Below, one piece after another: positions 23,098-36,782 of a DNA stretch of 64,000 nucleotides. The stretch is from Ryuthela nishihirai (taxonomy: Eukaryota > Arthropoda > Arachnida > Araneae > Heptathelidae): positions 42,416,691 through 42,480,690 of the forward strand of contig JAWZYU010000025.1 in NCBI GenBank assembly GCA_038380435.1, given 5' to 3'. The notes under the pieces are model-generated. The model searched no databases. It was given only the letters and a program-made list of their open reading frames with translations, and was not told the DNA's origin. Position numbers and translations under genes: made by a program. The stretch's first letter is position 1, and the number at the start of each line of letters is the position of its first letter.

Positions 23098-24518
23098 ATG
23101 ACTTTGCTGTCAAGTTCGTGTTACTCGGCTCTAAAAGGGCTTTCGAATGACCCAATCGTGGGTCCTCTAGGTCAATTAGGGGATATGCAGAATTTTGCTA
23201 CACGTTTTTGGCGTTTTCTCATGAACCATAGGTCGCATGACCTTTCTGTCAAGTTCGTGTTACTCGACTCTAAAAGGGCTTTCGAATGACCCTATCGTGG
23301 GTCCTCTAGGTCAATTAGGGGATATGCAGGATTTTGCTAAACGTTTTTGGCGTTTTCTCATGAACCATAGGTCGCATGACCTTGCTGTCAAGTTCGTGTT
23401 ACTCGGCTTTAAAAGGGCTTTCGAATGACCCAATCGTGGGTCCTCTAGGTCAATTAGGGGATATGCAGAATTTTGCTACAAATTTTTGGCGTTTTCTCAT
23501 GAACCATAAGTCGCATGACCTTGCTGTCAAGTTCGTGTTATTCGGCTTTAAAAGGGCTTTCGATTGACATTATCGTGGATCCTCTAGGTCAATTAGGGGT
23601 CGACTTCATATGCAGAATTTTGTTACACGTTTTTGGCTTTTTCTGGTGAACCATAGGTCGCATGACCTTGCTGTCAAGTTCGCGTTACTCGGCTCTAAAA
23701 GGGCTTTCGAATGACCCTATCGTGAGTCCTCTAGTCAATTAGGGGATATGCAGGATTTTGTTATACGTTTTTGGCGTTTTCTGATGAACCATAGGTCGCA
23801 TGACCTTGCTGTCAAGTTCGTTTTACTCGGCTCTTAAAGGGCTTTCGAATGACCCTATCGTGGGTCCTCTAGGTCAATTAGGGGATATGCAGGATTTTGT
23901 TACACGTTTTTGGTCTTTTCTCATGAACCATAGGTCGCATGACCTTGCTGTCAAGTTCGTGTTACTCGGCTCTAAAAGGGCTTTCGAATGATCCTATCGT
24001 GGGTCCTGTAGGTCAATTAGGGGGTATGCAGAATTTTGTTACACGTTTTTGGCCTTTTCTCATGAACCATAGGTCGCATGATCTTGCTGTGAAGTTCATG
24101 TTACTCGCCTCTAAAAGGGCTTTCGCATGACCCTATCGTGGGTCCTCTAGGTAAATTAGGGGTCGACTTCATATGCAGAATTTTGTTACACGTTTTTGGC
24201 TTTTTCTCGTGAACCATAGGTCGCATGACCTTGCTGTCAAGTTCGTGTTACTCGGCTCTAAAAGGGCTTTCGAATGACATTATCGTGGGTCCTCTAGGTC
24301 AATTAGGGGTCGACTTCATATGCAGAATTTTGTTACACGTTTTTGGCTTTTTCTCGTGAACCATAGGTCGCATGACCTTGCTGTCAAGTTCGTGTTACTC
24401 GGCTCTAAAAGGGCTTTCGAATGACCCTATCGTGGGTCCTCTAGGTCAATTAGGGGTCGACTTCATATGCAGAATTTTGTTACACCTTTTTGGCTTTTTC
24501 TCGTGAACCATAGGTCGC
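23098..24518 (+). repeat. 10-monomer unit, second copy (1,421 bp)
   Basis: Same order and variants as 17890-19310, at offset 5,208. It is followed directly by the full HOR25 copy b, so short and long forms of one unit lie side by side. Confidence 0.9.
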
Positions 24519-27500
24519 ATGACTTTGCTGTCAAGTTCGTGTTACTCGGCTCTAAAAGGGCTTTCGAATGACCCAATCGTGGGTCCTCTAGGTCAATTAG
24601 GGGATATGCAGAATTTTGCTACACGTTTTTGGCGTTTTCTCATGAACCATAGGTCGCATGACCTTTCTGTCAAGTTCGTGTTACTCGACTCTAAAAGGGC
24701 TTTCGAATGACCCTATCGTGGGTCCTCTAGGTCAATTAGGGGATATGCAGAATTTTGCTAAACGTTTTTGGCGTTTTCTCATGAACCATAGGTCGCATGA
24801 CCTTGCTGTCAAGTTCGTGTTACTCGGCTCTAAAAGGGCTTTCGTATGACCCTATCGGGAGTCCTCTAGGTCAATTAGGGGATATGCAGGATTTTGTTAC
24901 ACGTTTTTGGCTTTTTCTCGTGAACCATAGGTCGCATGACCTTGCTGTCAAGTTCGTGTTACTCGGCTTTAAAAGGGCTTTCGAATGACCCAATCGTGGG
25001 TCCTCTAGGTCAATTAGGGGATATGCAGAATTTTGCTACAAATTTTTGGCGTTTTCTCATGAACCATAAGTCGCATGACCTTGCTGTCAAGTTCGTGTTA
25101 TTCGGCTCTAAAAGGGCTTTCGATTGACATTATCGTGGATCCTCTAGGTCAATTAGGGGTCGACTTCATATGCAGAATTTTGTTACACGTTTTTGGCTTT
25201 TTCTGGTGAACCATAGGTCGCATGACCTTGCTGTCAAGTTCGCGTTACTCGGCTCTAAAAGGGCTTTCGAATGACCCTATCGTGAGTCCTCTAGTCAATT
25301 AGGGGATATGCAGGATTTTGTTATACGTTTTTGGCGTTTTCTGATGAACCATAGGTCGCATGACCTTGCTGTCAAGTTCGTTTTACTCGGCTCCTAAAGG
25401 GCTTTCGAATGACCCTATCATGGGTCCTCTAGGTCAATTAGGGGATATGCAGGATTTTGTTACACGTTTTTGGTCTTTTCTCATGAACCATAGGTCGCAT
25501 GACCTTGCTGTCAAGTTCGTGTTACTCGGCTCTAAAAGGGCTTTCGAATGATCCTATCGTGGGTCCTCTAGGTCAATTAGGGGATATGCAGAATTTTGTT
25601 ACACGTTTTTGGCCTTTTTTCATGAACCATAGGTCGCATGACCTTGCTGTCAAGTTCGTGTTACTCGGCTCTAAAAGGGCTTTCGCACGACCCTATCGTC
25701 GGTCCTCTAGGTCAATTAGGGGATATGCAGAATTTTGCTACACGTTTTTGGCCTTTTCTCATGAACCATAAGTCGCATGACCTTGCTGTCAAGTTCGTGT
25801 TACTCGGCTCTAAAAGGGCTTTCGCATGACCCTATCGTGGTTCCTCTAGGTCAATTAGGGGATATGCAGAATTTTGTTAAACGTTTTTGGCTTTTTCTCC
25901 TGAACCAGAGGTCGCATGACCTTGCTGTCAAGTTCGTGTTACTCGGCTCTAAAAGGGCTTTCGAATGACCCAATCGTGGGTCCTCTAGGTCAATTAGGGG
26001 ATATGCAGAATTTTGTTACACGTTTTTGGCCTTTTCTCATGAACCATATGTCGCATGATCTTGCTGTGAAGTTCATGTTACTCGGCTCTAAAAGGGCTTT
26101 CGCATGACCCTATCGTTTGTCCTCTAGGTAAATTAGGGGTCGACTTCATATGCAGAATTTTGTTACACGTTTTTTTCTTTTTCTCGTGAACCATAGGTCG
26201 CATGACCTTGCTGTCAAGTTCGTGTTACTCGGCTCTAAAAGGGCTTTCGAACGACCCTATCGTGAGTCCTCTAGGTCAATTAGGGGATATGCAGGATTTT
26301 GCTACACGTTTTTCGCGTTTTCTCATGAACCAAAGGTCGCATGACCTTGCTGTCAAGTTCGTGTTACTCGGCTCTAAAAGGGCTTTCGAATGACCCTATC
26401 GTGGGTCCTCTAGGTCAATTAGGGTATCGACTTCATATGCAGAATTTTGTTAGACGTTTTTGGCTTTTTCTCGTGAACCATAGGTCGCATGACCTTGCTG
26501 TCAAGTTCGTGTTACTCGGCTCTAAAAGGGGTTTCGAATGACCCTATCGTGGGTCCTCTAGGTCAATTAGGGGATATGCAGAATTTTGCTACACATTTTT
26601 GGCCTTTTCTCATGAACCATAGGTCGCATGACCTTGCTGTGAAGTTCGTGTTACTCGGCTCTAAAAGGACTTTCGAACGACCCTATCGTGGGTCCTCTAG
26701 GTCAATTAGGGGATATGCAGAAATTTGCTACACGTTTTTGGCGTTTTCTCATGAACCATAGGTCGCATGACCTTGCTGTCAAGTTCGTGTTACTCTGCTC
26801 TAAAAGGGCTTTCGAATGACCCTATCGTGGGTCCTCTAGGTCAATTAGGGGATATGCAGGATATTGTTACACGTTTTTTGCCTTTTCTCATGAACCATAG
26901 GTCGCATGACCTTGCTGTCAAGTTCGTGTTACTCGGCTCTAAAAGGGCTTTCGAATGACCCTATCGTGGGTCCTCTAGGTCAATTAGGGGATATGCAGGA
27001 TTTTGTTACATGTTTTTGGCCTTTTCTCATGAACCATAGGTCGCATGACCTTGCTGTCAAGTTCGTGTTACTCGGCTCTAAAAGGGCTTTCGCACGACCC
27101 TATCGTGGGTCCTCTAGGTCAATTAGGGGCTATGCAGAATTTTGCTACACCTTTTTGGCCTTTTCTCATGAACCATAGGTCGCATGACCTTGCTGTCAAG
27201 TTCGTGTTACTCGGCTCTAAAAGGGCTTTCGTGGGTCCTCTAGGTCAATTAGGGGATATGCAGAATTTTGCTACACGTTTTTGGCGTTTTCTCATGAACC
27301 ATAGGTCGCATGACCTTGCTGTCAAGTTCATGTTACTCGGCTCTAAAAGGGCTTTCGAATGACCCTATCGTGAGTCCTCTAGGTCAATTAGGGGATATGC
27401 AGGATTTTGTTACACCTTTTTTGCCTTTTCTCATGAACCATAGGTCGCATGACCTTGCTGTCAAGTTCGTGTTACTCGGCTCTAAAAGGGCTTTCGAATG

Positions 27501-28028
27501 ACCCAATCGTGGGTCCTGTAGGTCAATTAGGGGGTATGCAGAATTTTGTTACATGTTTTTGGCCTTTTCTCATGAACCATAGGTCGCATGATCTTGCTGT
27601 GAAGTTCATGTTACTCGGCTCTAAAAGGGCTTTCGCATGACCCTATCGTGGGTCCTCTAGGTAAATTAGGGGTCGACTTCATATGCAGAATTTTGTTACA
27701 CGTTTTTGGCTTTTTCTCGTGAACCATAGGTCGCATGACCTTGCTGTCAAGTTCGTGTTACTCGGCTCTAAAAGGGCTTTCGAATGACATTATCGTGGGT
27801 CCTCTAGGTCAATTAGGGGTCGACTTCATATGCAGAATTTTGTTACACGTTTTTGGCTTTTTCTCGTGAACCATAGGTCGCATGACCTTGCTGTCAAGTT
27901 CGTGTTACTCGGCTCTAAAAGGGCTTTCGAATGACCCTATCGTGGGTCCTCTAGGTCAATTAGGGGTCGACTTCATATGCAGAATTTTGTTACACCTTTT
28001 TGGCTTTTTCTCGTGAACCATAGGTCGC
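24519..28028 (+). repeat. HOR25 copy b (25 monomers, 3,510 bp), reference copy
   Basis: Monomer starts: 24519, 24658, 24797, 24936, 25075(L), 25222(138), 25360, 25499, 25638, 25777, 25916, 26055(L), 26202, 26341(148), 26489, 26628, 26767, 26906, 27045, 27184(126), 27310, 27449, 27588(L), 27735(L), 27882(L). Length check: 25 x 139 + 5 x 8 + 9 - 13 - 1 = 3,510. The next copy follows at once with the same order. Confidence 0.93.
26341..26488 (+). repeat. 148-bp L variant lacking the SalI site
   Basis: TTAGGGTATCGACTTC replaces TTAGGGGTCGACTTC, adding one base and losing GTCGAC. Copies lie at 16202-16349, 29851-29998, 38605-38752 and 63156-63303. It is monomer 14 of the 25-monomer unit and its loss is diagnostic in the 11- and 16-monomer derivatives. 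Confidence 0.88.
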
Positions 28029-31000
28029 ATGACTTTGCTGTCAAGTTCGTGTTACTCGGCTCTAAAAGGGCTTTCGAATGACCCAATCGTGGGTCCTCTA
28101 GGTCAATTAGGGGATATGCAGAATTTTGCTACACGTTTTTGGCGTTTTCTCATGAACCATAGGTCGCATGACCTTTCTGTCAAGTTCGTGTTACTCGACT
28201 CTAAAAGGGCTTTCGAATGACCCTATCGTGGGTCCTCTAGGTCAATTAGGGGATATGCAGAATTTTGCTAAACGTTTTTGGCGTTTTCTCATGAACCATA
28301 GGTCGCATGACCTTGCTGTCAAGTTCGTGTTACTCGGCTCTAAAAGGGCTTTCGTATGACCCTATCGGGAGTCCTCTAGGTCAATTAGGGGATATGCAGG
28401 ATTTTGTTACACGTTTTTGGCTTTTTCTCGTGAACCATAGGTCGCATGACCTTGCTGTCAAGTTCGTGTTACTCGGCTTTAAAAGGGCTTTCGAATGACC
28501 CAATCGTGGGTCCTCTAGGTCAATTAGGGGATATGCAGAATTTTGCTACAAATTTTTGGCGTTTTCTCATGAACCATAAGTCGCATGACCTTGCTGTCAA
28601 GTTCGTGTTATTCGGCTCTAAAAGGGCTTTCGATTGACATTATCGTGGATCCTCTAGGTCAATTAGGGGTCGACTTCATATGCAGAATTTTGTTACACGT
28701 TTTTGGCTTTTTCTGGTGAACCATAGGTCGCATGACCTTGCTGTCAAGTTCGCGTTACTCGGCTCTAAAAGGGCTTTCGAATGACCCTATCGTGAGTCCT
28801 CTAGTCAATTAGGGGATATGCAGGATTTTGTTATACGTTTTTGGCGTTTTCTGATGAACCATAGGTCGCATGACCTTGCTGTCAAGTTCGTTTTACTCGG
28901 CTCCTAAAGGGCTTTCGAATGACCCTATCATGGGTCCTCTAGGTCAATTAGGGGATATGCAGGATTTTGTTACACGTTTTTGGTCTTTTCTCATGAACCA
29001 TAGGTCGCATGACCTTGCTGTCAAGTTCGTGTTACTCGGCTCTAAAAGGGCTTTCGAATGATCCTATCGTGGGTCCTCTAGGTCAATTAGGGGATATGCA
29101 GAATTTTGTTACACGTTTTTGGCCTTTTTTCATGAACCATAGGTCGCATGACCTTGCTGTCAAGTTCGTGTTACTCGGCTCTAAAAGGGCTTTCGCACGA
29201 CCCTATCGTCGGTCCTCTAGGTCAATTAGGGGATATGCAGAATTTTGCTACACGTTTTTGGCCTTTTCTCATGAACCATAAGTCGCATGACCTTGCTGTC
29301 AAGTTCGTGTTACTCGGCTCTAAAAGGGCTTTCGCATGACCCTATCGTGGTTCCTCTAGGTCAATTAGGGGATATGCAGAATTTTGTTAAACGTTTTTGG
29401 CTTTTTCTCCTGAACCAGAGGTCGCATGACCTTGCTGTCAAGTTCGTGTTACTCGGCTCTAAAAGGGCTTTCGAATGACCCAATCGTGGGTCCTCTAGGT
29501 CAATTAGGGGATATGCAGAATTTTGTTACACGTTTTTGGCCTTTTCTCATGAACCATATGTCGCATGATCTTGCTGTGAAGTTCATGTTACTCGGCTCTA
29601 AAAGGGCTTTCGCATGACCCTATCGTTTGTCCTCTAGGTAAATTAGGGGTCGACTTCATATGCAGAATTTTGTTACACGTTTTTTTCTTTTTCTCGTGAA
29701 CCATAGGTCGCATGACCTTGCTGTCAAGTTCGTGTTACTCGGCTCTAAAAGGGCTTTCGAACGACCCTATCGTGAGTCCTCTAGGTCAATTAGGGGATAT
29801 GCAGGATTTTGCTACACGTTTTTCGCGTTTTCTCATGAACCAAAGGTCGCATGACCTTGCTGTCAAGTTCGTGTTACTCGGCTCTAAAAGGGCTTTCGAA
29901 TGACCCTATCGTGGGTCCTCTAGGTCAATTAGGGTATCGACTTCATATGCAGAATTTTGTTAGACGTTTTTGGCTTTTTCTCGTGAACCATAGGTCGCAT
30001 GACCTTGCTGTCAAGTTCGTGTTACTCGGCTCTAAAAGGGGTTTCGAATGACCCTATCGTGGGTCCTCTAGGTCAATTAGGGGATATGCAGAATTTTGCT
30101 ACACATTTTTGGCCTTTTCTCATGAACCATAGGTCGCATGACCTTGCTGTGAAGTTCGTGTTACTCGGCTCTAAAAGGACTTTCGAACGACCCTATCGTG
30201 GGTCCTCTAGGTCAATTAGGGGATATGCAGAAATTTGCTACACGTTTTTGGCGTTTTCTCATGAACCATAGGTCGCATGACCTTGCTGTCAAGTTCGTGT
30301 TACTCTGCTCTAAAAGGGCTTTCGAATGACCCTATCGTGGGTCCTCTAGGTCAATTAGGGGATATGCAGGATATTGTTACACGTTTTTTGCCTTTTCTCA
30401 TGAACCATAGGTCGCATGACCTTGCTGTCAAGTTCGTGTTACTCGGCTCTAAAAGGGCTTTCGAATGACCCTATCGTGGGTCCTCTAGGTCAATTAGGGG
30501 ATATGCAGGATTTTGTTACATGTTTTTGGCCTTTTCTCATGAACCATAGGTCGCATGACCTTGCTGTCAAGTTCGTGTTACTCGGCTCTAAAAGGGCTTT
30601 CGCACGACCCTATCGTGGGTCCTCTAGGTCAATTAGGGGCTATGCAGAATTTTGCTACACCTTTTTGGCCTTTTCTCATGAACCATAGGTCGCATGACCT
30701 TGCTGTCAAGTTCGTGTTACTCGGCTCTAAAAGGGCTTTCGTGGGTCCTCTAGGTCAATTAGGGGACATGCAGAATTTTGCTACACGTTTTTGGCGTTTT
30801 CTCATGAACCATAGGTCGCATGACCTTGCTGTCAAGTTCATGTTACTCGGCTCCAAAAGGGCTTTCGAATGACCCTATCGTGAGTTCTCTAGGTCAATTA
30901 GGGGATATGCAGGATTTTGTTACACCTTTTTTGCCTTTTCTCATGAACCATAGGTCGCATGACCTTGCTGTCAAGTTCGTGTTACTCGGCTCTAAAAGGG

Positions 31001-31538
31001 CTTTCGAATGACCCAATCGTGGGTCCTGTAGGTCAATTAGGGGGTATGCAGAATTTTGTTACATGTTTTTGGCCTTTTCTCATGAACCATAGGTCGCATG
31101 ATCTTGCTGTGAAGTTCATGTTACTCGGCTCTAAAAGGGCTTTCGCATGACCCTATCGTGGGTCCTCTAGGTAAATTAGGGGTCGACTTCATATGCAGAA
31201 TTTTGTTACACGTTTTTGGCTTTTTCTCGTGAACCATAGGTCGCATGACCTTGCTGTCAAGTTCGTGTTACTCGGCTCTAAAAGGGCTTTCGAATGACAT
31301 TATCGTGGGTCCTCTAGGTCAATTAGGGGTCGACTTCATATGCAGAATTTTGTTACACGTTTTTGGCTTTTTCTCGTGAACCATACGTCGCATGACCTTG
31401 CTGTCAAGTTCGTGTTACTCGGCTCTAAAAGGGCTTTCGAATGACCCTATCGTGGGTCCTCTAGGTCAATTAGGGTTCGACTTCATATGCAGAATTTTGT
31501 TACACCTTTTTGGCTTTTTCTCGTGAACCATAGGTCGC
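28029..31538 (+). repeat. HOR25 copy c (25 monomers, 3,510 bp)
   Basis: Direct tandem repeat of copy b at offset 3,510. Visible private changes include GGGGACATG near 30765, CTCCAAAAGG near 30851, GAGTTCTCTAGG near 30883, CATACGTCGC near 31383 and AGGGTTCGAC near 31475. They cluster in the last quarter of the unit. Confidence 0.92.
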
Positions 31539-32959
31539 ATGACTTTGCTGTCAAGTTCGTGTTACTCGGCTCTAAAAGGGCTTTCGAATGACCCAATCGT
31601 GGGTCCTCTAGGTCAATTAGGGGATATGCAGAATTTTGCTACACGTTTTTGGCGTTTTCTCATGAACCATAGGTCGCATGACCTTTCTGTCAAGTTCGTG
31701 TTACTCGACTCTAAAAGGGCTTTCGAATGACCCTATCGTGGGTCCTCTAGGTCAATTAGGGGATATGCAGGATTTTGCTAAACGTTTTTGGCGTTTTCTC
31801 ATGAACCATAGGTCGCATGACCTTGCTGTCAAGTTCGTGTTACTCGGCTTTAAAAGGGCTTTCGAATGACCCAATCGTGGGTCCTCTAGGTCAATTAGGG
31901 GATATGCAGAATTTTGCTACAAATTTTTGGCGTTTTCTCATGAACCATAAGTCGCATGACCTTGCTGTCAAGTTCGTGTTATTCGGCTTTAAAAGGGCTT
32001 TCGATTGACATTATCGTGGATCCTCTAGGTCAATTAGGGGTCGACTTCATATGCAGAATTTTGTTACACGTTTTTGGCTTTTTCTGGTGAACCATAGGTC
32101 GCATGACCTTGCTGTCAAGTTCGCGTTACTCGGCTCTAAAAGGGCTTTCGAATGACCCTATCGTGAGTCCTCTAGTCAATTAGGGGATATGCAGGATTTT
32201 GTTATACCTTTTTGGCGTTTTCTGATGAACCATAGGTCGCATGACCTTGCTGTCAAGTTCGTTTTACTCGGCTCTTAAAGGGCTTTCGAATGACCCTATC
32301 GTGGGTCCTCTAGGTCAATTAGGGGATATGCAGGATTTTGTTACACGTTTTTGGTCTTTTCTCATGAACCATAGGTCGCATGACCTTGCTGTCAAGTTCG
32401 TGTTACTCGGCTCTAAAAGGGCTTTCGAATGATCCTATCGTGGGTCCTGTAGGTCAATTAGGGGGTATGCAGAATTTTGTTACACGTTTTTGGCCTTTTC
32501 TCATGAACCATAGGTCGCATGATCTTGCTGTGAAGTTCATGTTACTCGCCTCTAAAAGGGCTTTCGCATGACCCTATCGTGGGTCCTCTAGGTAAATTAG
32601 GGGTCGACTTCATATGCAGAATTTTGTTACACGTTTTTGGCTTTTTCTCGTGAACCATAGGTCGCATGACCTTGCTGTCAAGTTCGTGTTACTCGGCTCT
32701 AAAAGGGCTTTCGAATGACATTATCGTGGGTCCTCTAGGTCAATTAGGGGTCGACTTCATATGCAGAATTTTGTTACACGTTTTTGGCTTTTTCTCGTGA
32801 ACCATAGGTCGCATGACCTTGCTGTCAAGTTCGTGTTACTCGGCTCTAAAAGGGCTTTCGAATGACCCTATCGTGGGTCCTCTAGGTCAATTAGGGGTCG
32901 ACTTCATATGCAGAATTTTGTTACACCTTTTTGGCTTTTTCTCGTGAACCATAGGTCGC
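31539..32959 (+). repeat. 10-monomer unit, third copy (1,421 bp)
   Basis: Matches 17890-19310 at offset 13,649 and 23098-24518 at offset 8,441. A private change is TTATACCTTTTTGG near 32205. Confidence 0.9.
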
Positions 32960-34519
32960 ATGACTTTGCTGTCAAGTTCGTGTTACTCGGCTCTAAAAGG
33001 GCTTTCGAATGACCCAATCGTGGGTCCTCTAGGTCAATTAGGGGATATGCAGAATTTTGCTACACGTTTTTGGCGTTTTCTCATGAACCATAGGTCGCAT
33101 GACCTTTCTGTCAAGTTCGTGTTACTCGACTCTAAAAGGGCTTTCGAATGACCCTATCGTGGGTCCTCTAGGTCAATTAGGGGATATGCAGAATTTTGCT
33201 AAACGTTTTTGGCGTTTTCTCATGAACCATAGGTCGCATGACCTTGCTGTCAAGTTCGTGTTACTCGGCTCTAAAAGGGCTTTCGTATGACCCTATCGGG
33301 AGTCCTCTAGGTCAATTAGGGGATATGCAGGATTTTGTTACACGTTTTTGGCTTTTTCTCGTGAACCATAGGTCGCATGACCTTGCTGTCAAGTTCGTGT
33401 TACTCGGCTTTAAAAGGGCTTTCGAATGACCCAATCGTGGGTCCTCTAGGTCAATTAGGGGATATGCAGAATTTTGCTACAAATTTTTGGCGTTTTCTCA
33501 TGAACCATAAGTCGCATGACCTTGCTGTCAAGTTCGTGTTATTCGGCTCTAAAAGGGCTTTCGATTGACATTATCGTGGATCCTCTAGGTCAATTAGGGG
33601 TCGACTTCATATGCAGAATTTTGTTACACGTTTTTGGCTTTTTCTGGTGAACCATAGGTCGCATGACCTTGCTGTCAAGTTCGCGTTACTCGGCTCTAAA
33701 AGGGCTTTCGAATGACCCTATCGTGAGTCCTCTAGTCAATTAGGGGATATGCAGGATTTTGTTATACGTTTTTGGCGTTTTCTGATGAACCATAGGTCGC
33801 ATGACCTTGCTGTCAAGTTCGTTTTACTCGGCTCTTAAAGGGCTTTCGAATGACCCTATCGTGGGTCCTCTAGGTCAATTAGGGGATATGCAGGATTTTG
33901 TTACACGTTTTTGGTCTTTTCTCATGAACCATAGGTCGCATGACCTTGCTGTCAAGTTCGTGTTACTCGGCTCTAAAAGGGCTTTCGAATGATCCTATCG
34001 TGGGTCCTGTAGGTCAATTAGGGGGTATGCAGAATTTTGTTACACGTTTTTGGCCTTTTCTCATGAACCATAGGTCGCATGATCTTGCTGTGAAGTTCAT
34101 GTTACTCGCCTCTAAAAGGGCTTTCGCATGACCCTATCGTGGGTCCTCTAGGTAAATTAGGGGTCGACTTCATATGCAGAATTTTGTTACACGTTTTTGG
34201 CTTTTTCTCGTGAACCATAGGTCGCATGACCTTGCTGTCAAGTTCGTGTTACTCGGCTCTAAAAGGGCTTTCGAATGACATTATCGTGGGTCCTCTAGGT
34301 CAATTAGGGGTCGACTTCATATGCAGAATTTTGTTACACGTTTTTGGCTTTTTCTCGTGAACCATAGGTCGCATGACCTTGCTGTCAAGTTCGTGTTACT
34401 CGGCTCTAAAAGGGCTTTCGAATGACCCTATCGTGGGTCCTCTAGGTCAATTAGGGGTCGACTTCATATGCAGAATTTTGTTACACCTTTTTGGCTTTTT
34501 CTCGTGAACCATAGGTCGC
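32960..34519 (+). repeat. 11-monomer unit (1,560 bp)
   Basis: Order S S S S L S(138) S S L L L, starts 32960, 33099, 33238, 33377, 33516, 33663, 33801, 33940, 34079, 34226, 34373. It equals HOR25 minus monomers 8-21 (1,950 bp). The monomer at 33940 joins GATCCTATCG of HOR25 monomer 8 to CTGTAGG of monomer 22. Confidence 0.9.
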
Positions 34520-36782
34520 ATGACTTTGCTGTCAAGTTCGTGTTACTCGGCTCTAAAAGGGCTTTCGAATGACCCAATCGTGGGTCCTCTAGGTCAATTA
34601 GGGGATATGCAGAATTTTGCTACACGTTTTTGGCGTTTTCTCATGAACCATAGGTCGCATGACCTTTCTGTCAAGTTCGTGTTACTCGACTCTAAAAGGG
34701 CTTTCGAATGACCCTATCGTGGGTCCTCTAGGTCAATTAGGGGATATGCAGAATTTTGCTAAACGTTTTTGGCGTTTTCTCATGAACCATAGGTCGCATG
34801 ACCTTGCTGTCAAGTTCGTGTTACTCGGCTCTAAAAGGGCTTTCGTATGACCCTATCGGGAGTCCTCTAGGTCAATTAGGGGATATGCAGGATTTTGTTA
34901 CACGTTTTTGGCTTTTTCTCGTGAACCATAGGTCGCATGACCTTGCTGTCAAGTTCGTGTTACTCGGCTTTAAAAGGGCTTTCGAATGACCCAATCGTGG
35001 GTCCTCTAGGTCAATTAGGGGATATGCAGAATTTTGCTACAAATTTTTGGCGTTTTCTCATGAACCATAAGTCGCATGACCTTGCTGTCAAGTTCGTGTT
35101 ATTCGGCTCTAAAAGGGCTTTCGATTGACATTATCGTGGATCCTCTAGGTCAATTAGGGGTCGACTTCATATGCAGAATTTTGTTACACGTTTTTGGCTT
35201 TTTCTGGTGAACCATAGGTCGCATGACCTTGCTGTCAAGTTCGCGTTACTCGGCTCTAAAAGGGCTTTCGAATGACCCTATCGTGAGTCCTCTAGTCAAT
35301 TAGGGGATATGCAGGATTTTGTTATACGTTTTTGGCGTTTTCTGATGAACCATAGGTCGCATGACCTTGCTGTCAAGTTCGTTTTACTCGGCTCTTAAAG
35401 GGCTTTCGAATGACCCTATCGTGGGTCCTCTAGGTCAATTAGGGGATATGCAGGATTTTGTTACACGTTTTTGGTCTTTTCTCATGAACCATAGGTCGCA
35501 TGACCTTGCTGTCAAGTTCGTGTTACTCGGCTCTAAAAGGGCTTTCGAATGATCCTATCGTGGGTCCTCTAGGTCAATTAGGGGATATGCAAAATTTTGT
35601 TACACGTTTTTGGCCTTTTTTCATGAACCATAGGTCGCATGACCTTGCTGTCAAGTTCGTGTTACTCGGCTCTAAAAGGGCTTTCGCACGACCCTATCGT
35701 CGGTCCTCTAGGTCAATTAGGGGATATGCAGAATTTTGCTACACGTTTTTGGCCTTTTCTCATGAACCATAAGTCGCATGACCTTGCTGTCAAGTTCGTG
35801 TTACTCGGCTCTAAAAGGGCTTTCGCATGACCCTATCGTGGTTCCTCTAGGTCAATTAGGGGATATGCAGAATTTTGTTAAACGTTTTTGGCTTTTTCTC
35901 CTGAACCAGAGGTCGCATGACCTTGCTGTCAAGTTCGTGTTACTCGGCTCTAAAAGGGCTTTCGAATGACATAATCGTGGGTCCTCTAGGTCAATTAGGG
36001 GATATGCAGAATTTTGTTACACGTTTTTGGCCTTTTCTCATGAACCATAGGTCGCATGATCTTGCTGTGAAGTTCATGTTACTCGGCTCTAAAAGGGCTT
36101 TCGCATGACCCTATCGTGGGTCCTCTAGGTAAATTAGGGGTCGACTTCATATGCAGAATTTTGTTACACGTTTTTGTCTTTTTCTCGTGAACCATAGGTC
36201 GCATGACCTTGCTGTCAAGTTCGTGTTACTCGGCTCTAAAAGGGCTTTCGAATGATCCTATCGTGGGTCCTGTAGGTCAATTAGGGGGTATGCAGAATTT
36301 TGTTACACGTTTTTGGCCTTTTCTCATGAACCATAGGTCGCATGATCTTGCTGTGAAGTTCATGTTACTCGCCTCTAAAATGGCTTTCGCATGACCCTAT
36401 CGTGGGTCCTCTAGGTAAATTAGGGGTCGACTTCATATGCAGAATTTTGTTACACGTTTTTGGCTTTTTCTCGTGAACCATAAGTCGCATGACCTTGCTG
36501 TCAAGTTCGTGTTACTCGGCTCTAAAAGGGCTTTCGAATGACATTATCGTGGGTCCTCTAGGTCAATTAGGGGTCGACTTCATATGCAGAATTTTGTTAC
36601 ACGTTTTTGGCTTTTTCTCGTGAACCATAGGTCGCATGACCTTGCTGTCAAGTTCGTGTTACTCGGCTCTAAAAGGGCTTTCGAATGACCCTATCGTGGG
36701 TCCTCTAGGTCAATTAGGGGTCGACTTCATATGCAGAATTTTGTTACACCTTTTTGGCTTTTTCTCGTGAACCATAGGTCGC
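34520..36782 (+). repeat. 16-monomer unit (2,263 bp), HOR25 x 11-mer recombinant
   Basis: The first 12 monomers follow HOR25 up to the L at 36056, which has the TTTTTGTC variant. The next monomer at 36203 is the 11-mer's chimeric form (GATCCTATCG, CTGTAGG, CTCGCCTCTAAAA), followed by three L. It equals HOR25 minus 1,247 bp (9 monomers). The exchange lies between about 36178 and 36256. Confidence 0.88.
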
